Positions 37,463 to 46,605 of a stretch of 64,000 nt of DNA are shown here, piece after piece (the stretch's first letter is position 1; every line of letters starts with the position of its first letter). Made by a program: the position numbers and the translations under genes. The notes beneath the pieces were generated by a model that was given only the letters and a program-made list of their open reading frames with translations, made no database searches and was not told the DNA's origin. The stretch is taken from the NCBI GenBank assembly GCA_026391795.1, contig JAPLDI010000029.1, positions 54,913 through 118,912 of the forward strand, written 5' to 3'. Origin of the DNA: Bacteroidota bacterium (GTDB lineage Bacteria > Bacteroidota > Bacteroidia > Bacteroidales > FEN-979).

Positions 37463-38554
37463 TTACATCTCTTTTTCGATACAGGCGATGATCCGTTCCG
37501 CAGTATGCCCATCCCAGAGATCCGGAATTTTACCTGTTTTCCACTTTCCTTCAAGGATCTGGCTTGCAAATCCGACGATCTTTCCGGTATCTGTTCCTGC
37601 CAGTTCATTTGTGCCTTCCAAGACTGTTATTGGTCTTTCGGTGTTTTCACGGATGGTGATGCACGGGATTCCATATACCGTCGATTCTTCCTGGATCCCG
37701 CCGCTGTCGGTAATCACCATGCGGCAACCGGCAACCAGTCTGCCAAAATCGAAATATCCCAGCGGATCACAAAGGATCAGGCGGTTCATGCTGCTTGTAA
37801 TTGCTTTCAGTTCGGGATCATCCAGGATCTTGCGGGTCCGGGGGTGAACCGGGAATACAACAGGCAATTGTTGCCCGATCTTTGCGAGTGCCAATAGTAT
37901 CCTTTTAAAATCAGAACTGTTATCCACATTGGAAGGTCTGTGAAGGGTGACCAGGGCATACTTCTTCTCCTCAATTCCCATCTGATCAAGAATCGTTGAT
38001 TGCCTGATCCGCGACTGGGAATCCATCAGGGTATCGATCATAATGTTGCCGACAAGGTGGATTTTCCCCGGCGAATGACCTTCCCTGAGAAGGTTGTCAA
38101 CAGCATCTTTGGATGGCGGGAGCAACAGGTCTGCAATGGCATCGGTGACCATGCGGTTGATCTCCTCCGGCATCTCCCTGTCGAAACTGCGGATCCCGGC
38201 CTCCACATGGATGATTTTTATTCCTTTTTTAGCTGCAACCAGCGAGCATGCCATGGTTGAATTCACATCGCCCACAACAAGGATGCCATCAGGTTTCCGG
38301 GTGTCGCATACATCATCAAAGCGCTCCATGATGCGGGCAACCTGCCTGGCATGTGTATCCGAACCCACTTCCAGCGAGATGTCGGGGGAGGGAATGTCAA
38401 GCTCTTCGAAAAACCGTTTTGACATTTCGATGTCATAATGTTGCCCCGTATGCAGCAGAATGGGCTCAATGACAGATGACTTCCGCATTTGGCGCAGGAT
38501 GGGGGCAATTTTTATGAAATTCGGACGTGCTCCGACGATATTGATGATTTTCAT
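37463..38554 (-). CDS. wecB: UDP-N-acetylglucosamine 2-epimerase (non-hydrolysing)
   Basis: Interconverts UDP-GlcNAc and UDP-ManNAc for surface polysaccharide synthesis. 363 aa. Motifs: VGARPNFIKIAPI, LLHTGQHYD, HVEAGIRSFDREMPEEINR, VTLHRPSNVD and DSGGIQEEST, all diagnostic. Next to a glycosyltransferase and a YfhO protein on the same strand; the spacing of 20 nt suggests one transcript. Confidence 0.95.
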   Translation of the reverse strand: MKIINIVGARPNFIKIAPILRQMRKSSVIEPILLHTGQHYDIEMSKRFFEELDIPSPDISLEVGSDTHARQVARIMERFDDVCDTRKPDGILVVGDVNSTMACSLVAAKKGIKIIHVEAGIRSFDREMPEEINRMVTDAIADLLLPPSKDAVDNLLREGHSPGKIHLVGNIMIDTLMDSQSRIRQSTILDQMGIEEKKYALVTLHRPSNVDNSSDFKRILLALAKIGQQLPVVFPVHPRTRKILDDPELKAITSSMNRLILCDPLGYFDFGRLVAGCRMVITDSGGIQEESTVYGIPCITIRENTERPITVLEGTNELAGTDTGKIVGFASQILEGKWKTGKIPDLWDGHTAERIIACIEKEM

Positions 38555-38574
38555 GTTTTCAGATAATGTTTCTT

Positions 38575-39879
38575 TTATCGGACCTCCGTTAACTCGTTAA
38601 GAATAGATGAGATTTTTCCCGTCAGGCCTTTCCTGGAAAAAGCTTCGATCTCGCCTTCCTGGTTTTGCAACAATCCCTGTTTATATTTATCATACAATAG
38701 GAACAAGGCATTTTTCATGGATGTTTTATCCTCAAAGTTGCAGGTGATCCCGGCATTTGCTTCCCGGATGATCCGGGCGCTGTCTCCATTGGTGGGTCCG
38801 ATACACAATACTGGCCGGCGTGTTGCGAGGTATTCAAATAGTTTACCGGGAACAATCCCCATTACATTTGGCGTGTTATTCAGGAGCAGCAAAAGTACCT
38901 GTGATCCTGCCGATTCTTTCAATACCGCTTCATGGGGCATGTATTCGATCTTTTCGGCATGTGAAACCAGGTTGTATTTCTCGAGATCCTGAAACAATGT
39001 GATATCGCATTTGCCGATGAACCGCAGCCGCAAGTCATCCCTGAATGCTTCGTTTTCGGAACAAATTTCTGCTAGAACCTCCCAGAGAAGTTTCGGGTTA
39101 CGGTCTTTGTTCAGTGAACCGATGTGCGTCAGTTCAAATGTTCTGGCAACCTTCGGGTCGGGAATGATAAAATCATCCGGATCAAATCCATTCGTGATTA
39201 CATCATACTGACGCGGATAGATCTGGTTGAGATCCAGTGCCCAGTTCCAGCTGACAATCGTGACTCTGTTAGCTGTCGAGAGTACCAACCGTTCCATGTC
39301 GTGGTGTTTTTTATCGGCCCTTTTTGTCAGCCGGAGCTGATGATAAAAGTCAATCTGCGTCCAGGGATCCCTGAAATCTGCGAGCCAGGGTATAGTGAGC
39401 TTTTTTTTCAGGCCAAGCGCGATCATATGCATACTATGAGGTGGGCCGGTTGAAATGATCGCGTCGACGGGGTTAGCCGTCAGGTATTTTAAAAGAAACC
39501 GGATGGAAGGCCTGATCCAGAATTTCCGGGCGTCGGGAATAAACAAATTCCCCCTGATCCAGACGGAAATGCTTTCGACCAGGGGATTTTTCTTTTTTAC
39601 CGAGAGGAATCCTGCCTGGATTTTATCTTCTTTCTTCTGACCGATAAACCGTTTATATGCATTGTACGGCTCCCATATAGGTGTTCTAATCACTTCAATG
39701 CCTGGAGGGACATCTTTGAACAGGGATTCATCGGAGTCAGGAAATTCAGGATTTTCGGGGGTAAAGATCACAGGTTCCCAGCCGTAACTGCGAAGGTATT
39801 TTGTGAATTTCAGCCAGCGCTGAACGCCCGCTCCCCCGCTGGGAGGCCAGTAATAGGTTATGATCAGGACCCGTTTCAT
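38575..39879 (-). CDS. GT4-type glycosyltransferase
   Basis: 434 aa, GT-B fold. The N-terminal sugar-acceptor domain has RVLIITYYWPPSGGAGVQRW, and the C-terminal donor domain follows from about residue 215 (DVITNGFDPDDF, LTHIGSLNKDRNP). The C-terminal FEYLATRRPVLCIGPTNGDS corresponds to the donor-binding Glu region. Sugar specificity unknown. The start overlaps the end of the yfhO-like gene by 4 nt (ATGA). Confidence 0.85.
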   Translation of the reverse strand: MKRVLIITYYWPPSGGAGVQRWLKFTKYLRSYGWEPVIFTPENPEFPDSDESLFKDVPPGIEVIRTPIWEPYNAYKRFIGQKKEDKIQAGFLSVKKKNPLVESISVWIRGNLFIPDARKFWIRPSIRFLLKYLTANPVDAIISTGPPHSMHMIALGLKKKLTIPWLADFRDPWTQIDFYHQLRLTKRADKKHHDMERLVLSTANRVTIVSWNWALDLNQIYPRQYDVITNGFDPDDFIIPDPKVARTFELTHIGSLNKDRNPKLLWEVLAEICSENEAFRDDLRLRFIGKCDITLFQDLEKYNLVSHAEKIEYMPHEAVLKESAGSQVLLLLLNNTPNVMGIVPGKLFEYLATRRPVLCIGPTNGDSARIIREANAGITCNFEDKTSMKNALFLLYDKYKQGLLQNQEGEIEAFSRKGLTGKISSILNELTEVR

Positions 39880-42350
39880 TTTGCGGAGGCAAAAGATCTC
39901 CGGATCTCCAGTGCTGCAAGTCCGATAACAACCAGGATCAGCAGGATGGAACTGATCAGCGAAATTTTTTCTCCTGTATGGTACACTGCAGGTTCGAATT
40001 TAAATTCAACTTTATGTTCTCCGGCAGGAAGTAGCATGCCCCTTAAAACATAATCTGCCTGGAAATGCGGTGTCAGTTTGCCGTCAACATACGCGTTCCA
40101 TCCTTTCGGGTAGTAGATTTCCGAAAAAACAGCCAGTCCGGTATTTCTGGACTTGTAGCTGTATTGCAGGTCATTTGGCGCATAGCTGTCCAGGCGGATA
40201 AGGTCAGTGGAATCACGGCCAGGACTGAACCCTTTCACTTCTTCAGCGAATTTTTTATTGATAAGGGCTGTGGTTCCGGGGTTAATATTCCGGATGTTTT
40301 TGATTTCTTCATCGGCATTGTCAACCAGTTTGACCTCTTTCACAAACCATGCATTTCCCAGGGCTTTTGGATTCGGGAAAACAGCTGGCTGTCGTTTGTT
40401 GTCGGGAACGATGAAATATTTCGTATTCAGCATATTCAGAACGCCAGTGCTGTCTGTGCTCATACTCCGGGCAAAGACTTCAATATCCTTCTGTACTCCG
40501 GCATCATAAAGCTCCTGGTAGCGGCGCAGTTTAGCACCATGATATCCCCCGATTGATTTGTGGAAATAGGAGGTGCTGGCATCATTCATCGGGTCAACGG
40601 TGAGGTTCAGCACCCTGTAATCAAGTGCTTTATCCTGGAGGATCTGTTCGTCCGCAGGAGAAAGTTCATAAGGAGTGGCAACCTGTGATTTTGATCTGAA
40701 ACTTTCTTCGTTGAGGTACCGCTTGGCAATGGGATACATGTCAACAAGGATCAGTACGCCGATGATCAGATAAGCATATTCCTTCCTGATTTTATTGTAA
40801 AGCACAGCGAACATGACTCCGGCCGTAAGGAAGATGAACAGCAATGTGCGCCATGCATCCGCCTGGAGCAGGCTCTGACGGTCGTCCCGGAGACCCTGCA
40901 TAAGCCAATCGGGGAACCCAAGCTGTTTTGCCTTGTAGGCATCCGAGTGCCCGACGAAATCAAGGAAAATACTTGGAATCAGGGCAAAGATCAGGGCGAT
41001 TCCGCCGGTAATCCCCGCAGCAATAAACAACTTTTTCGTTATTTTTTTCGGGTCCTGTTTTGAGTCAAAGAATTCTTTCAGAGCAAGCATCCCTAAAAGC
41101 GGTACAGCGAATTCAGCAATAACCAGGATCATGGTAACGGATCTGAATTTATTGTACCCAGGCAGGTAACTGAAGAAGAAGTCGGTTACAGACATAAAAT
41201 TATGTCCCCAGGCAAGAATGATAGAGAGAACGGTTGCCGCCAGAAGCCACCATTTCAGGGGGCCTTTGACGATCAGCAAACCCAGAACGAACAGAAAGAT
41301 CATGATGGCGCCGATATATACCGGACCGGCAGTAAAGGGCTGTGCTCCCCAATACATGGGTAACCGCTGGTCGACAAATTGACGGACATTCTCTTCCGGG
41401 ACGTTATTGGCCCTGAGAGCCTTGGCTGTATTTGAATTGATGCTGAGTTTCTGATCGGTCCCCCCATAAAAGTTGGGGATCAACAGGGTCATGGTTTCTC
41501 CAACACCGTAACTCCACTGGGTTGCATAGTCTTTGTCGAGCCCCGAAGTGCGGTTGTGTTTATCGCTGGTCAGTTCGGATTTTCCCCGGATGGTGTAATT
41601 CCCGTACTCATAGGTTGCCCAGAGACTGGTAATGTTTGTTGCCAGGGCAAAGCCGCCTGCAAGGAAGATGATGCCGACGGCCAGGAAAAAGGGTTTGTAT
41701 GTTTTTGACCGAATTGCCTGAACCAGTTCGCTGATTCCAAGAAGGAGTGCCAGCATGACAAGGTAATAGGTGATCTGGGGATGGTTTGCCTTCACTTCCA
41801 GCGAAAGGAAGACCGCTGAGATCAGCCCTCCCAACAGGTATCGCTTGCGGAAGGTCAGGATGAAACCGGCTAGCACGGGGGCCATATACCCAATGGCATG
41901 TGCCTGTGAATTATGACCTACATCGATGATGATGATGAAAAAGGAGGAAAACGCAAATCCGATGGCGCCGGCAATGGAGAGCCAGGGATCCACTTTCATG
42001 ACCAGAAGGAGGAAGAAAAATCCGATAAAATAAAGAAATAACATGTCCGCAGGACGGGGTAGCCCAAGAGTAAACACTTTGTCAATATAGCCAACAAGAT
42101 TGGACGTGTAATTGGCGGAGATCTGGTAAGCCGGCATTCCGCCAAACATGGAATTGGTCCAAAGGGGTTCCTGTCCGGTCGAACTCCGGTAATCTACGAT
42201 CTCTTTTGACATTCCCTGGTATTGTGCAATGTCACTCTGGAAAAGAAGCTTCCCTTCCAGCAAAGGGCTGAAAAAAGCGAAGGTGATAACAATGAAAACC
42301 AGGATGGCTGCCAGGTATGGGGTGGCTTTTTGAAACGAAATGTTTTTCAT
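39876..42350 (-). CDS. YfhO-family large membrane protein
   Basis: 824 aa with about 12-14 helices and a soluble C-terminal half. The N-terminal third (AFFSPLLEGKLLFQSDIAQY, then FGGMPAYQI) is characteristic of YfhO, a GT-C-like family linked to glycosylation of cell-wall or lipid carriers. A beta-rich domain near the C-terminus (PAVYHTGEKISLIS precedes the last helix) is also typical. It is followed without gap by the glycosyltransferase and wecB genes, so a surface-glycan role fits. Confidence 0.8.
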   Translation of the reverse strand: MKNISFQKATPYLAAILVFIVITFAFFSPLLEGKLLFQSDIAQYQGMSKEIVDYRSSTGQEPLWTNSMFGGMPAYQISANYTSNLVGYIDKVFTLGLPRPADMLFLYFIGFFFLLLVMKVDPWLSIAGAIGFAFSSFFIIIIDVGHNSQAHAIGYMAPVLAGFILTFRKRYLLGGLISAVFLSLEVKANHPQITYYLVMLALLLGISELVQAIRSKTYKPFFLAVGIIFLAGGFALATNITSLWATYEYGNYTIRGKSELTSDKHNRTSGLDKDYATQWSYGVGETMTLLIPNFYGGTDQKLSINSNTAKALRANNVPEENVRQFVDQRLPMYWGAQPFTAGPVYIGAIMIFLFVLGLLIVKGPLKWWLLAATVLSIILAWGHNFMSVTDFFFSYLPGYNKFRSVTMILVIAEFAVPLLGMLALKEFFDSKQDPKKITKKLFIAAGITGGIALIFALIPSIFLDFVGHSDAYKAKQLGFPDWLMQGLRDDRQSLLQADAWRTLLFIFLTAGVMFAVLYNKIRKEYAYLIIGVLILVDMYPIAKRYLNEESFRSKSQVATPYELSPADEQILQDKALDYRVLNLTVDPMNDASTSYFHKSIGGYHGAKLRRYQELYDAGVQKDIEVFARSMSTDSTGVLNMLNTKYFIVPDNKRQPAVFPNPKALGNAWFVKEVKLVDNADEEIKNIRNINPGTTALINKKFAEEVKGFSPGRDSTDLIRLDSYAPNDLQYSYKSRNTGLAVFSEIYYPKGWNAYVDGKLTPHFQADYVLRGMLLPAGEHKVEFKFEPAVYHTGEKISLISSILLILVVIGLAALEIRRSFASAK

Positions 42351-42370
42351 AATGTCAGGGATGAAAGGTC

Positions 42371-42410
42371 AATAAATAAAAAAGAAGATAATTGCGAAAT
42401 TACCTTCTTT
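42371..42410 (-). terminator. Probable terminator of rpmH
   Basis: AAAGAAG and CTTCTTT plus TAATT and AATTA form a 12-bp stem with one mismatch and a 4-nt loop (42381-42410); on the minus strand TTTATTTATT follows. Confidence 0.6.
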
Positions 42411-42454
42411 CTTAAAACGAAATAAGAAAAATCTTTGAGATCAAATCAAAATTG

Positions 42455-42616
42455 TTATTTCTGATCCATAGGCTCATCGGAAACAGTAAGCTTTTTCCTG
42501 CCTTTCGCTCTTCTGGCTGCCAGAACCTTCCGGCCATTCGCACTTGCCATTCTTTCACGGAAACCGTGTTTGTTCTTTCTTTTGGTATTCGAAGGTTGAA
42601 ATGTTCTCTTTGTCAT
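42455..42616 (-). CDS. rpmH: Ribosomal protein bL34
   Basis: 53 aa. The core [20 protein letters not shown] followed by [20 protein letters not shown] is unmistakable. The short tail [11 protein letters not shown] goes beyond the minimal protein, as in other Bacteroidota. In many bacteria rpmH is followed by rnpA; here no rnpA follows and the next gene is unrelated. The ATG at 42616 starts the canonical protein. Confidence 0.97.
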   Translation of the reverse strand: MTKRTFQPSNTKRKNKHGFRERMASANGRKVLAARRAKGRKKLTVSDEPMDQK

Positions 42617-42637
42617 TGTAACTTCAATTTGGGACGG

Positions 42638-42668
42638 CAAAATTACGATTTTTTTTAAATCCTGCAAG
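42638..42668 (-). promoter_or_regulatory. Promoter of rpmH
   Basis: On the minus strand CTTG at 42668-42665, a 19-nt spacer, and TAATTTTG at 42645-42638. The start codon is 21 nt downstream. Confidence 0.6.
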
Positions 42669-42915
42669 GCATTTCAAATATTTATTAGAACATTTTCCCA
42701 CAAAAGGAAAGGGATAAATTCAAAAATCCATGCAGTATTCGTTTAAACGCTCGCCTTATCCGGGTTCAGCGACCGGTAATGAACAAAACCCGGTTAGTTA
42801 CTTTTCAGGGTGCGTGCTTTCCGGTGTTTTCCCTGTTCGTACTTTGGTTTAACAAATTATGGAGAATTACCATGATTGGAATTTTTGACTAAAACCTTAC
42901 TCCATCAAGCTTTTC

Positions 42916-45900
42916 ATGTTTTCTGTACAGTTCCGGTTTTTCGCATCTTTAAAGGTGAAAGGGATGGTTATTGCCCTCATCCTCGTTACCGGGTTCTTCC
43001 ATTCTTCTTTTGGACAGATCAAAGCCGCCAAAGCCGAAATGGCACAGTACAACTATTCCAAAGCGATAGAAATCCTTCACCAGTTTATCCAGAAAGCAGA
43101 TCCTAAAACAAAATCGGAGGCGACCCTGCTGATGGCCGATTGCTACCGGCTGCAAAATGATATGCAGGATGCTCGTGCATGGTACCTGAGAGCCATTAAA
43201 CTGGGAAACATTCAACCCCTTACCTATTTTTATTATGCCAAGGCATTGCGTGCCTGCGGCGACTATGAAGCTGCCAAAAAAATATTTCTCCGGTACGATT
43301 CGCTGATGCCTGAAGACCACAGGGGAAAGATCTATGCCAGCTTTTGCGACAGCGCAATGGCATGGGATGAAAAACCCTTCGCTTTCGAAGTGAACAACGC
43401 GAGAAACCTGAACTCCACAACTTCTGAATTCGGCCCCGTGTTTTACAATGATGGTGTGATCTTCGCCACCGACAGGATCATGCTGGCAGAGGAGGATAAA
43501 AAATCTGGCTGGGCCGGAAACGGTTATTTAAAACTCGTTTTTGCCAAACCTAAACAAAAAGACGATTACTACGGGGACTACAACCTTCCAAAACTTGTTC
43601 CGGAATTCTATAACAACGGTTCAAATGATGGCCCGGCTACCTTCAGCAAAGACGGAAATGAAGTATTTATAACCCGTACCGTCAAAGGACCTGATAAAAC
43701 AAATGATGAACCTGTTGAGGGGCAGTCCAACCAGTTGAAGATCTTTTCGGGTACAAAATCGGGCGATAAATGGTCGAAGCTGAAGCCGTTTTTCTTCAAC
43801 AGCAATCATTATTCTGTCGGGTATCCGGCACTTTCCCCCGACGGAAGTTCTCTCTATTTTGTCTCGGATGTTGACGGAGGCTATGGAGGAACCGATATAT
43901 ATGTTACGACGAGAGATGGAGCTTCCTGGAATCCCCCATCGAATCTTGGCCAGATCGTCAACACTTTTGGAAATGAGACCTTTCCATTTATAGCGGATAA
44001 CGGTGATCTCTATTTTGCCTCCGACGGACATCCGGGATACGGGGGTCTTGATATCTATGTGACGCGAAAAGTCGGAAATGTGTGGCTGCTTCCACAGAAC
44101 CTTGGCAAGCCAATCAATTCATCGTATGATGATTTTGCCCTGGCCATGTACAAGAACGATTCAGTCGGTCTTTTCAGTGCCGATCGACCGGGAGGAAGAG
44201 GTGAGGATGATATCTACAGCTTCAGGGTTGTTGGACCACTGCCTGCTCTTACTGCCCAGCCTGCAATTGCAGCTGTTCCTAAAGTCACGCCGAAAGAAGA
44301 ACCCAAACCGGCAGAAGTTGTAGTACCCGTTCCCTCACCTGCGACAGCCGAAGTGAAACCACCAGCAGAAGTTGTAGTCCCGGTTCCCGCACCTGCAACC
44401 GCCGAAGTGAAACCACCGGCCGAAGAACCTAAACAGGAAGTAAAGCAAGAACCCCAGGCTGCTCCCAAGGAAGAGCCCAAACCGGCAGAAGTTGTAGTCA
44501 CGGTTCCTGCACCTGTGACTGCAGAAGTGAAACCACCGGCTGAAGAACCTAAACAGGAAGTAAAGCAAGAACCCAAGGCTGCTCCCAAGGAAGAGCCCAA
44601 ACCAGCGGAAGTTGTAGTCCCTGTTACCGCTCCTGTAAGAGCCGAAGTGAAACCACCGGCTGAAGAACCTAAACAGGAAGTAAAGCAAGAACCCAAGGCT
44701 GCTCCCAAGGAAGAGCCCAAACCGGCAGAAGTTGTAGTACCCGTTCCCTCACCTGCGACAGCCGAAGTGAAACCACCGGCTGAAGAACCTAAACAGGAAG
44801 TAAAGCAAGAACCCCAGGTTCCTCCCAAAGAAGAGCCCAAACCGGCAGAAGTTGTAGTTCCGGTACCTGCACCTGTGACTGCAGAAGTGAAACCACCGGC
44901 TGAAGAACCTAAACAGGAAGTAAAGCAAGAACCCCAGGTTGCTCCCAAAGAAGAACCCAAACCGGCAGAAGTTGTAGTTCCGGTTCCTGCACCTGTGACT
45001 GCAGAAGTGAAACCACCGGCTGAAGAACCTAAACAGGAAGTAAAGCAAGAACCCCAGGTTGCTCCCAAAGAAGAGCCCAAACCGGCAGAAGTTGTAGTTC
45101 CGGTTCCCGCTCCTGCGACAGCCGAAGTGAAACTGCCAGCTGAAGAACTTAAACAGGAAGTAAAACAGGAACCCCAAGTCGCTCCCAAGGAAGAACCCAA
45201 ACCTGTGGAAGTTGTTGTCCCGGTTCCCTCACCTGCAACAGCCGAAGTGAAACTGCCAGCTGAAGAACTTAAACATGAAGTAAAACAGGAACCCCAGGTT
45301 CCTCCCAAAGAAGAGCCCAAACCAGCGGAAGATGTAGTCCCGGTTCCTGCACCTGTGACTGCAGAAGTGAAATTACCGGCAGAAGAACCTAAACAGGAAG
45401 TAAAGCAAGAACCCCAGGCTGCTCCTAAAGAAGAACCCAAACCGGCAGAAGTTGTAATCCCGGTGCCCGCGGGTGAAACTGTTTTAGGAATCATGGTTTC
45501 CGGCTGCATAAAAGACGGAACAACAAAAGAACCTATTCCTGCTGCAACTGTGTTCTTTCTGGATGAAAACAAAGGGCAGGTTATCATACATAAAGCAAGT
45601 ACAAGCGGTTGCTTCAGGTCACAATTAATTACGGGGGACAGTTACCGGGTTAAAGCAATGAAAACAGGGTACACTTCCGATTGTATTCCTTTCTTCTCCA
45701 CGCCAAATGATAGTCAGACTGAAGCTTCAATCTCAAATGATCTTCTACTCGAAAAGACCGGCATCAACCGTACCTACAGCGTGGGGAACATCTATTATGA
45801 TTTTGACCGTTATTTTATCCGGCCGGATGCCGAGCCTAACCTCAATAAGCTTGTTCAGATCATGAATGAGAACCCGGTGACGGTTGAACTGGGTGCACAT

Positions 45901-46557
45901 GCTGATTGCCGGGGATCCGCAGCATACAACCTCACGCTTACAGAAAAAAGGGCCGCATCGGCTTTACATTATATTGTGCAAAAAGGAATCAAGGGATCAA
46001 GAATCACCAGCAGGTGGTATGGAAAATCGCAGTTGACCAATAATTGTGATTGTTCCGAGGGTGTCCATTGTACCGAGGCCCAGCACCAGGCCAATCGCCG
46101 TACAGAATTTAAGATCTCCATTCCACCGGTTGACCTGTCTGAACCGCTTGTCAATCTTGATAAATACAGGGAAGGGGACACGGTGGATATCCGGTTGTTT
46201 CCTCCTGATTTCTTTAAAAACTGCAACCGTCGCATCCTGGGAGGTCCCCTGGCAGAGTTGCTGAGGGATGCAACGCTTCTTCCTCCTGACCAAAATTCAG
46301 GGCTGCTTTACACCGTTCAGATCGGTGCCTTTTCCTACCTGAAACCGCACTTTGACAACCTGAATGAGGTTATGAGTTGCAAAGGGTCGGATGGAATTGA
46401 GCGCTGTTTTGTGGGTACGTTCTCATCAAAAGAGGAAGCAGTATGGTTCCGCGATCATATGAGGTCCCGTGAATTTAAGGATGCGTTTGTGACGGTAATG
46501 GATGAAAAGCACCGGCCTGCTGATTCAGCACCGATGGTTTACCTGAGCAAGAGATAA
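42916..46557 (+). CDS. PorE-like TPR/PD40/OmpA protein with long Pro/Glu/Val/Lys repeat region
   Basis: 1213 aa. Order of parts: signal peptide (GMVIALILVTGFFHSSFGQ); TPR helices (about 35-140; YNYSKAIEILHQFIQKADPK); PD40/WD40-like propeller (about 145-450; YPALSPDGSSLYFVSDVDGG); an acidic-basic Pro-rich repeat region (457-852); a carboxypeptidase-regulatory-like beta domain (855-935); an OmpA peptidoglycan-binding domain (954-1071; VELGAHADCRGSAAYNLTLT, ANRRTEF); and a C-terminal SPOR-like domain (about 1130-1195; LLYTVQIGAFSYLKPHFDN). TPR-PD40-CRD-OmpA is the layout of PorE, a T9SS component anchored to peptidoglycan. The repeat region and the SPOR-like end are additions. An internal ATG at 42964 is a possible alternative start. 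Confidence 0.85.
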   Translation: MFSVQFRFFASLKVKGMVIALILVTGFFHSSFGQIKAAKAEMAQYNYSKAIEILHQFIQKADPKTKSEATLLMADCYRLQNDMQDARAWYLRAIKLGNIQPLTYFYYAKALRACGDYEAAKKIFLRYDSLMPEDHRGKIYASFCDSAMAWDEKPFAFEVNNARNLNSTTSEFGPVFYNDGVIFATDRIMLAEEDKKSGWAGNGYLKLVFAKPKQKDDYYGDYNLPKLVPEFYNNGSNDGPATFSKDGNEVFITRTVKGPDKTNDEPVEGQSNQLKIFSGTKSGDKWSKLKPFFFNSNHYSVGYPALSPDGSSLYFVSDVDGGYGGTDIYVTTRDGASWNPPSNLGQIVNTFGNETFPFIADNGDLYFASDGHPGYGGLDIYVTRKVGNVWLLPQNLGKPINSSYDDFALAMYKNDSVGLFSADRPGGRGEDDIYSFRVVGPLPALTAQPAIAAVPKVTPKEEPKPAEVVVPVPSPATAEVKPPAEVVVPVPAPATAEVKPPAEEPKQEVKQEPQAAPKEEPKPAEVVVTVPAPVTAEVKPPAEEPKQEVKQEPKAAPKEEPKPAEVVVPVTAPVRAEVKPPAEEPKQEVKQEPKAAPKEEPKPAEVVVPVPSPATAEVKPPAEEPKQEVKQEPQVPPKEEPKPAEVVVPVPAPVTAEVKPPAEEPKQEVKQEPQVAPKEEPKPAEVVVPVPAPVTAEVKPPAEEPKQEVKQEPQVAPKEEPKPAEVVVPVPAPATAEVKLPAEELKQEVKQEPQVAPKEEPKPVEVVVPVPSPATAEVKLPAEELKHEVKQEPQVPPKEEPKPAEDVVPVPAPVTAEVKLPAEEPKQEVKQEPQAAPKEEPKPAEVVIPVPAGETVLGIMVSGCIKDGTTKEPIPAATVFFLDENKGQVIIHKASTSGCFRSQLITGDSYRVKAMKTGYTSDCIPFFSTPNDSQTEASISNDLLLEKTGINRTYSVGNIYYDFDRYFIRPDAEPNLNKLVQIMNENPVTVELGAHADCRGSAAYNLTLTEKRAASALHYIVQKGIKGSRITSRWYGKSQLTNNCDCSEGVHCTEAQHQANRRTEFKISIPPVDLSEPLVNLDKYREGDTVDIRLFPPDFFKNCNRRILGGPLAELLRDATLLPPDQNSGLLYTVQIGAFSYLKPHFDNLNEVMSCKGSDGIERCFVGTFSSKEEAVWFRDHMRSREFKDAFVTVMDEKHRPADSAPMVYLSKR
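44284..45470 (+). repeat. Tandem 120-bp repeat array inside the PorE-like gene
   Basis: Eight complete 120-bp (40-residue) units begin at 44461, 44581, 44701, 44821, 44941, 45061, 45181 and 45301. They are preceded by an irregular longer unit from 44284 that contains an internal short duplication, and followed by a partial unit at 45421-45470. Each unit reads APKEEPKPAEVVVPVP, then a variable P/T/R/A segment, then TAEVKPPAEEPKQEVKQEPQ. No indels break the period, and several adjacent units differ at very few bases, so the array is recent or kept uniform by recombination. Confidence 0.95.
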
Positions 46558-46559
46558 AA

Positions 46560-46586
46560 AAAAAGGCCCTGGTAAAAGGCCTTTTT
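46560..46586. terminator. Bidirectional intrinsic terminator
   Basis: AAAAAGGCC at 46560-46568 pairs with GGCCTTTTT at 46578-46586 over a 9-nt loop. A-rich left and T-rich right flanks let it serve both the PorE-like gene and the convergent pepD. Confidence 0.85.
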
Positions 46587-46605
46587 CTTATTTGCGTTTT
46601 TCTTT

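Noticed and set aside
42730..42852. 40-codon plus-strand frame upstream of the PorE-like gene
   Set aside because: No conserved pattern, no promoter placed for it; the interval 42669-42915 shows no gene I can support.
44461..45420. Possible CRISPR array
   Set aside because: The repeats are contiguous 120-bp units with no unique spacers and lie in frame in a protein.
44214..45587. 457-codon open frame on the minus strand opposite the 120-bp repeats
   Set aside because: It is a Gly/Ser/Thr-rich mirror of the Pro/Glu/Val repeats, open only because the repeats use the same codons; the plus-strand protein has real domains on both sides.
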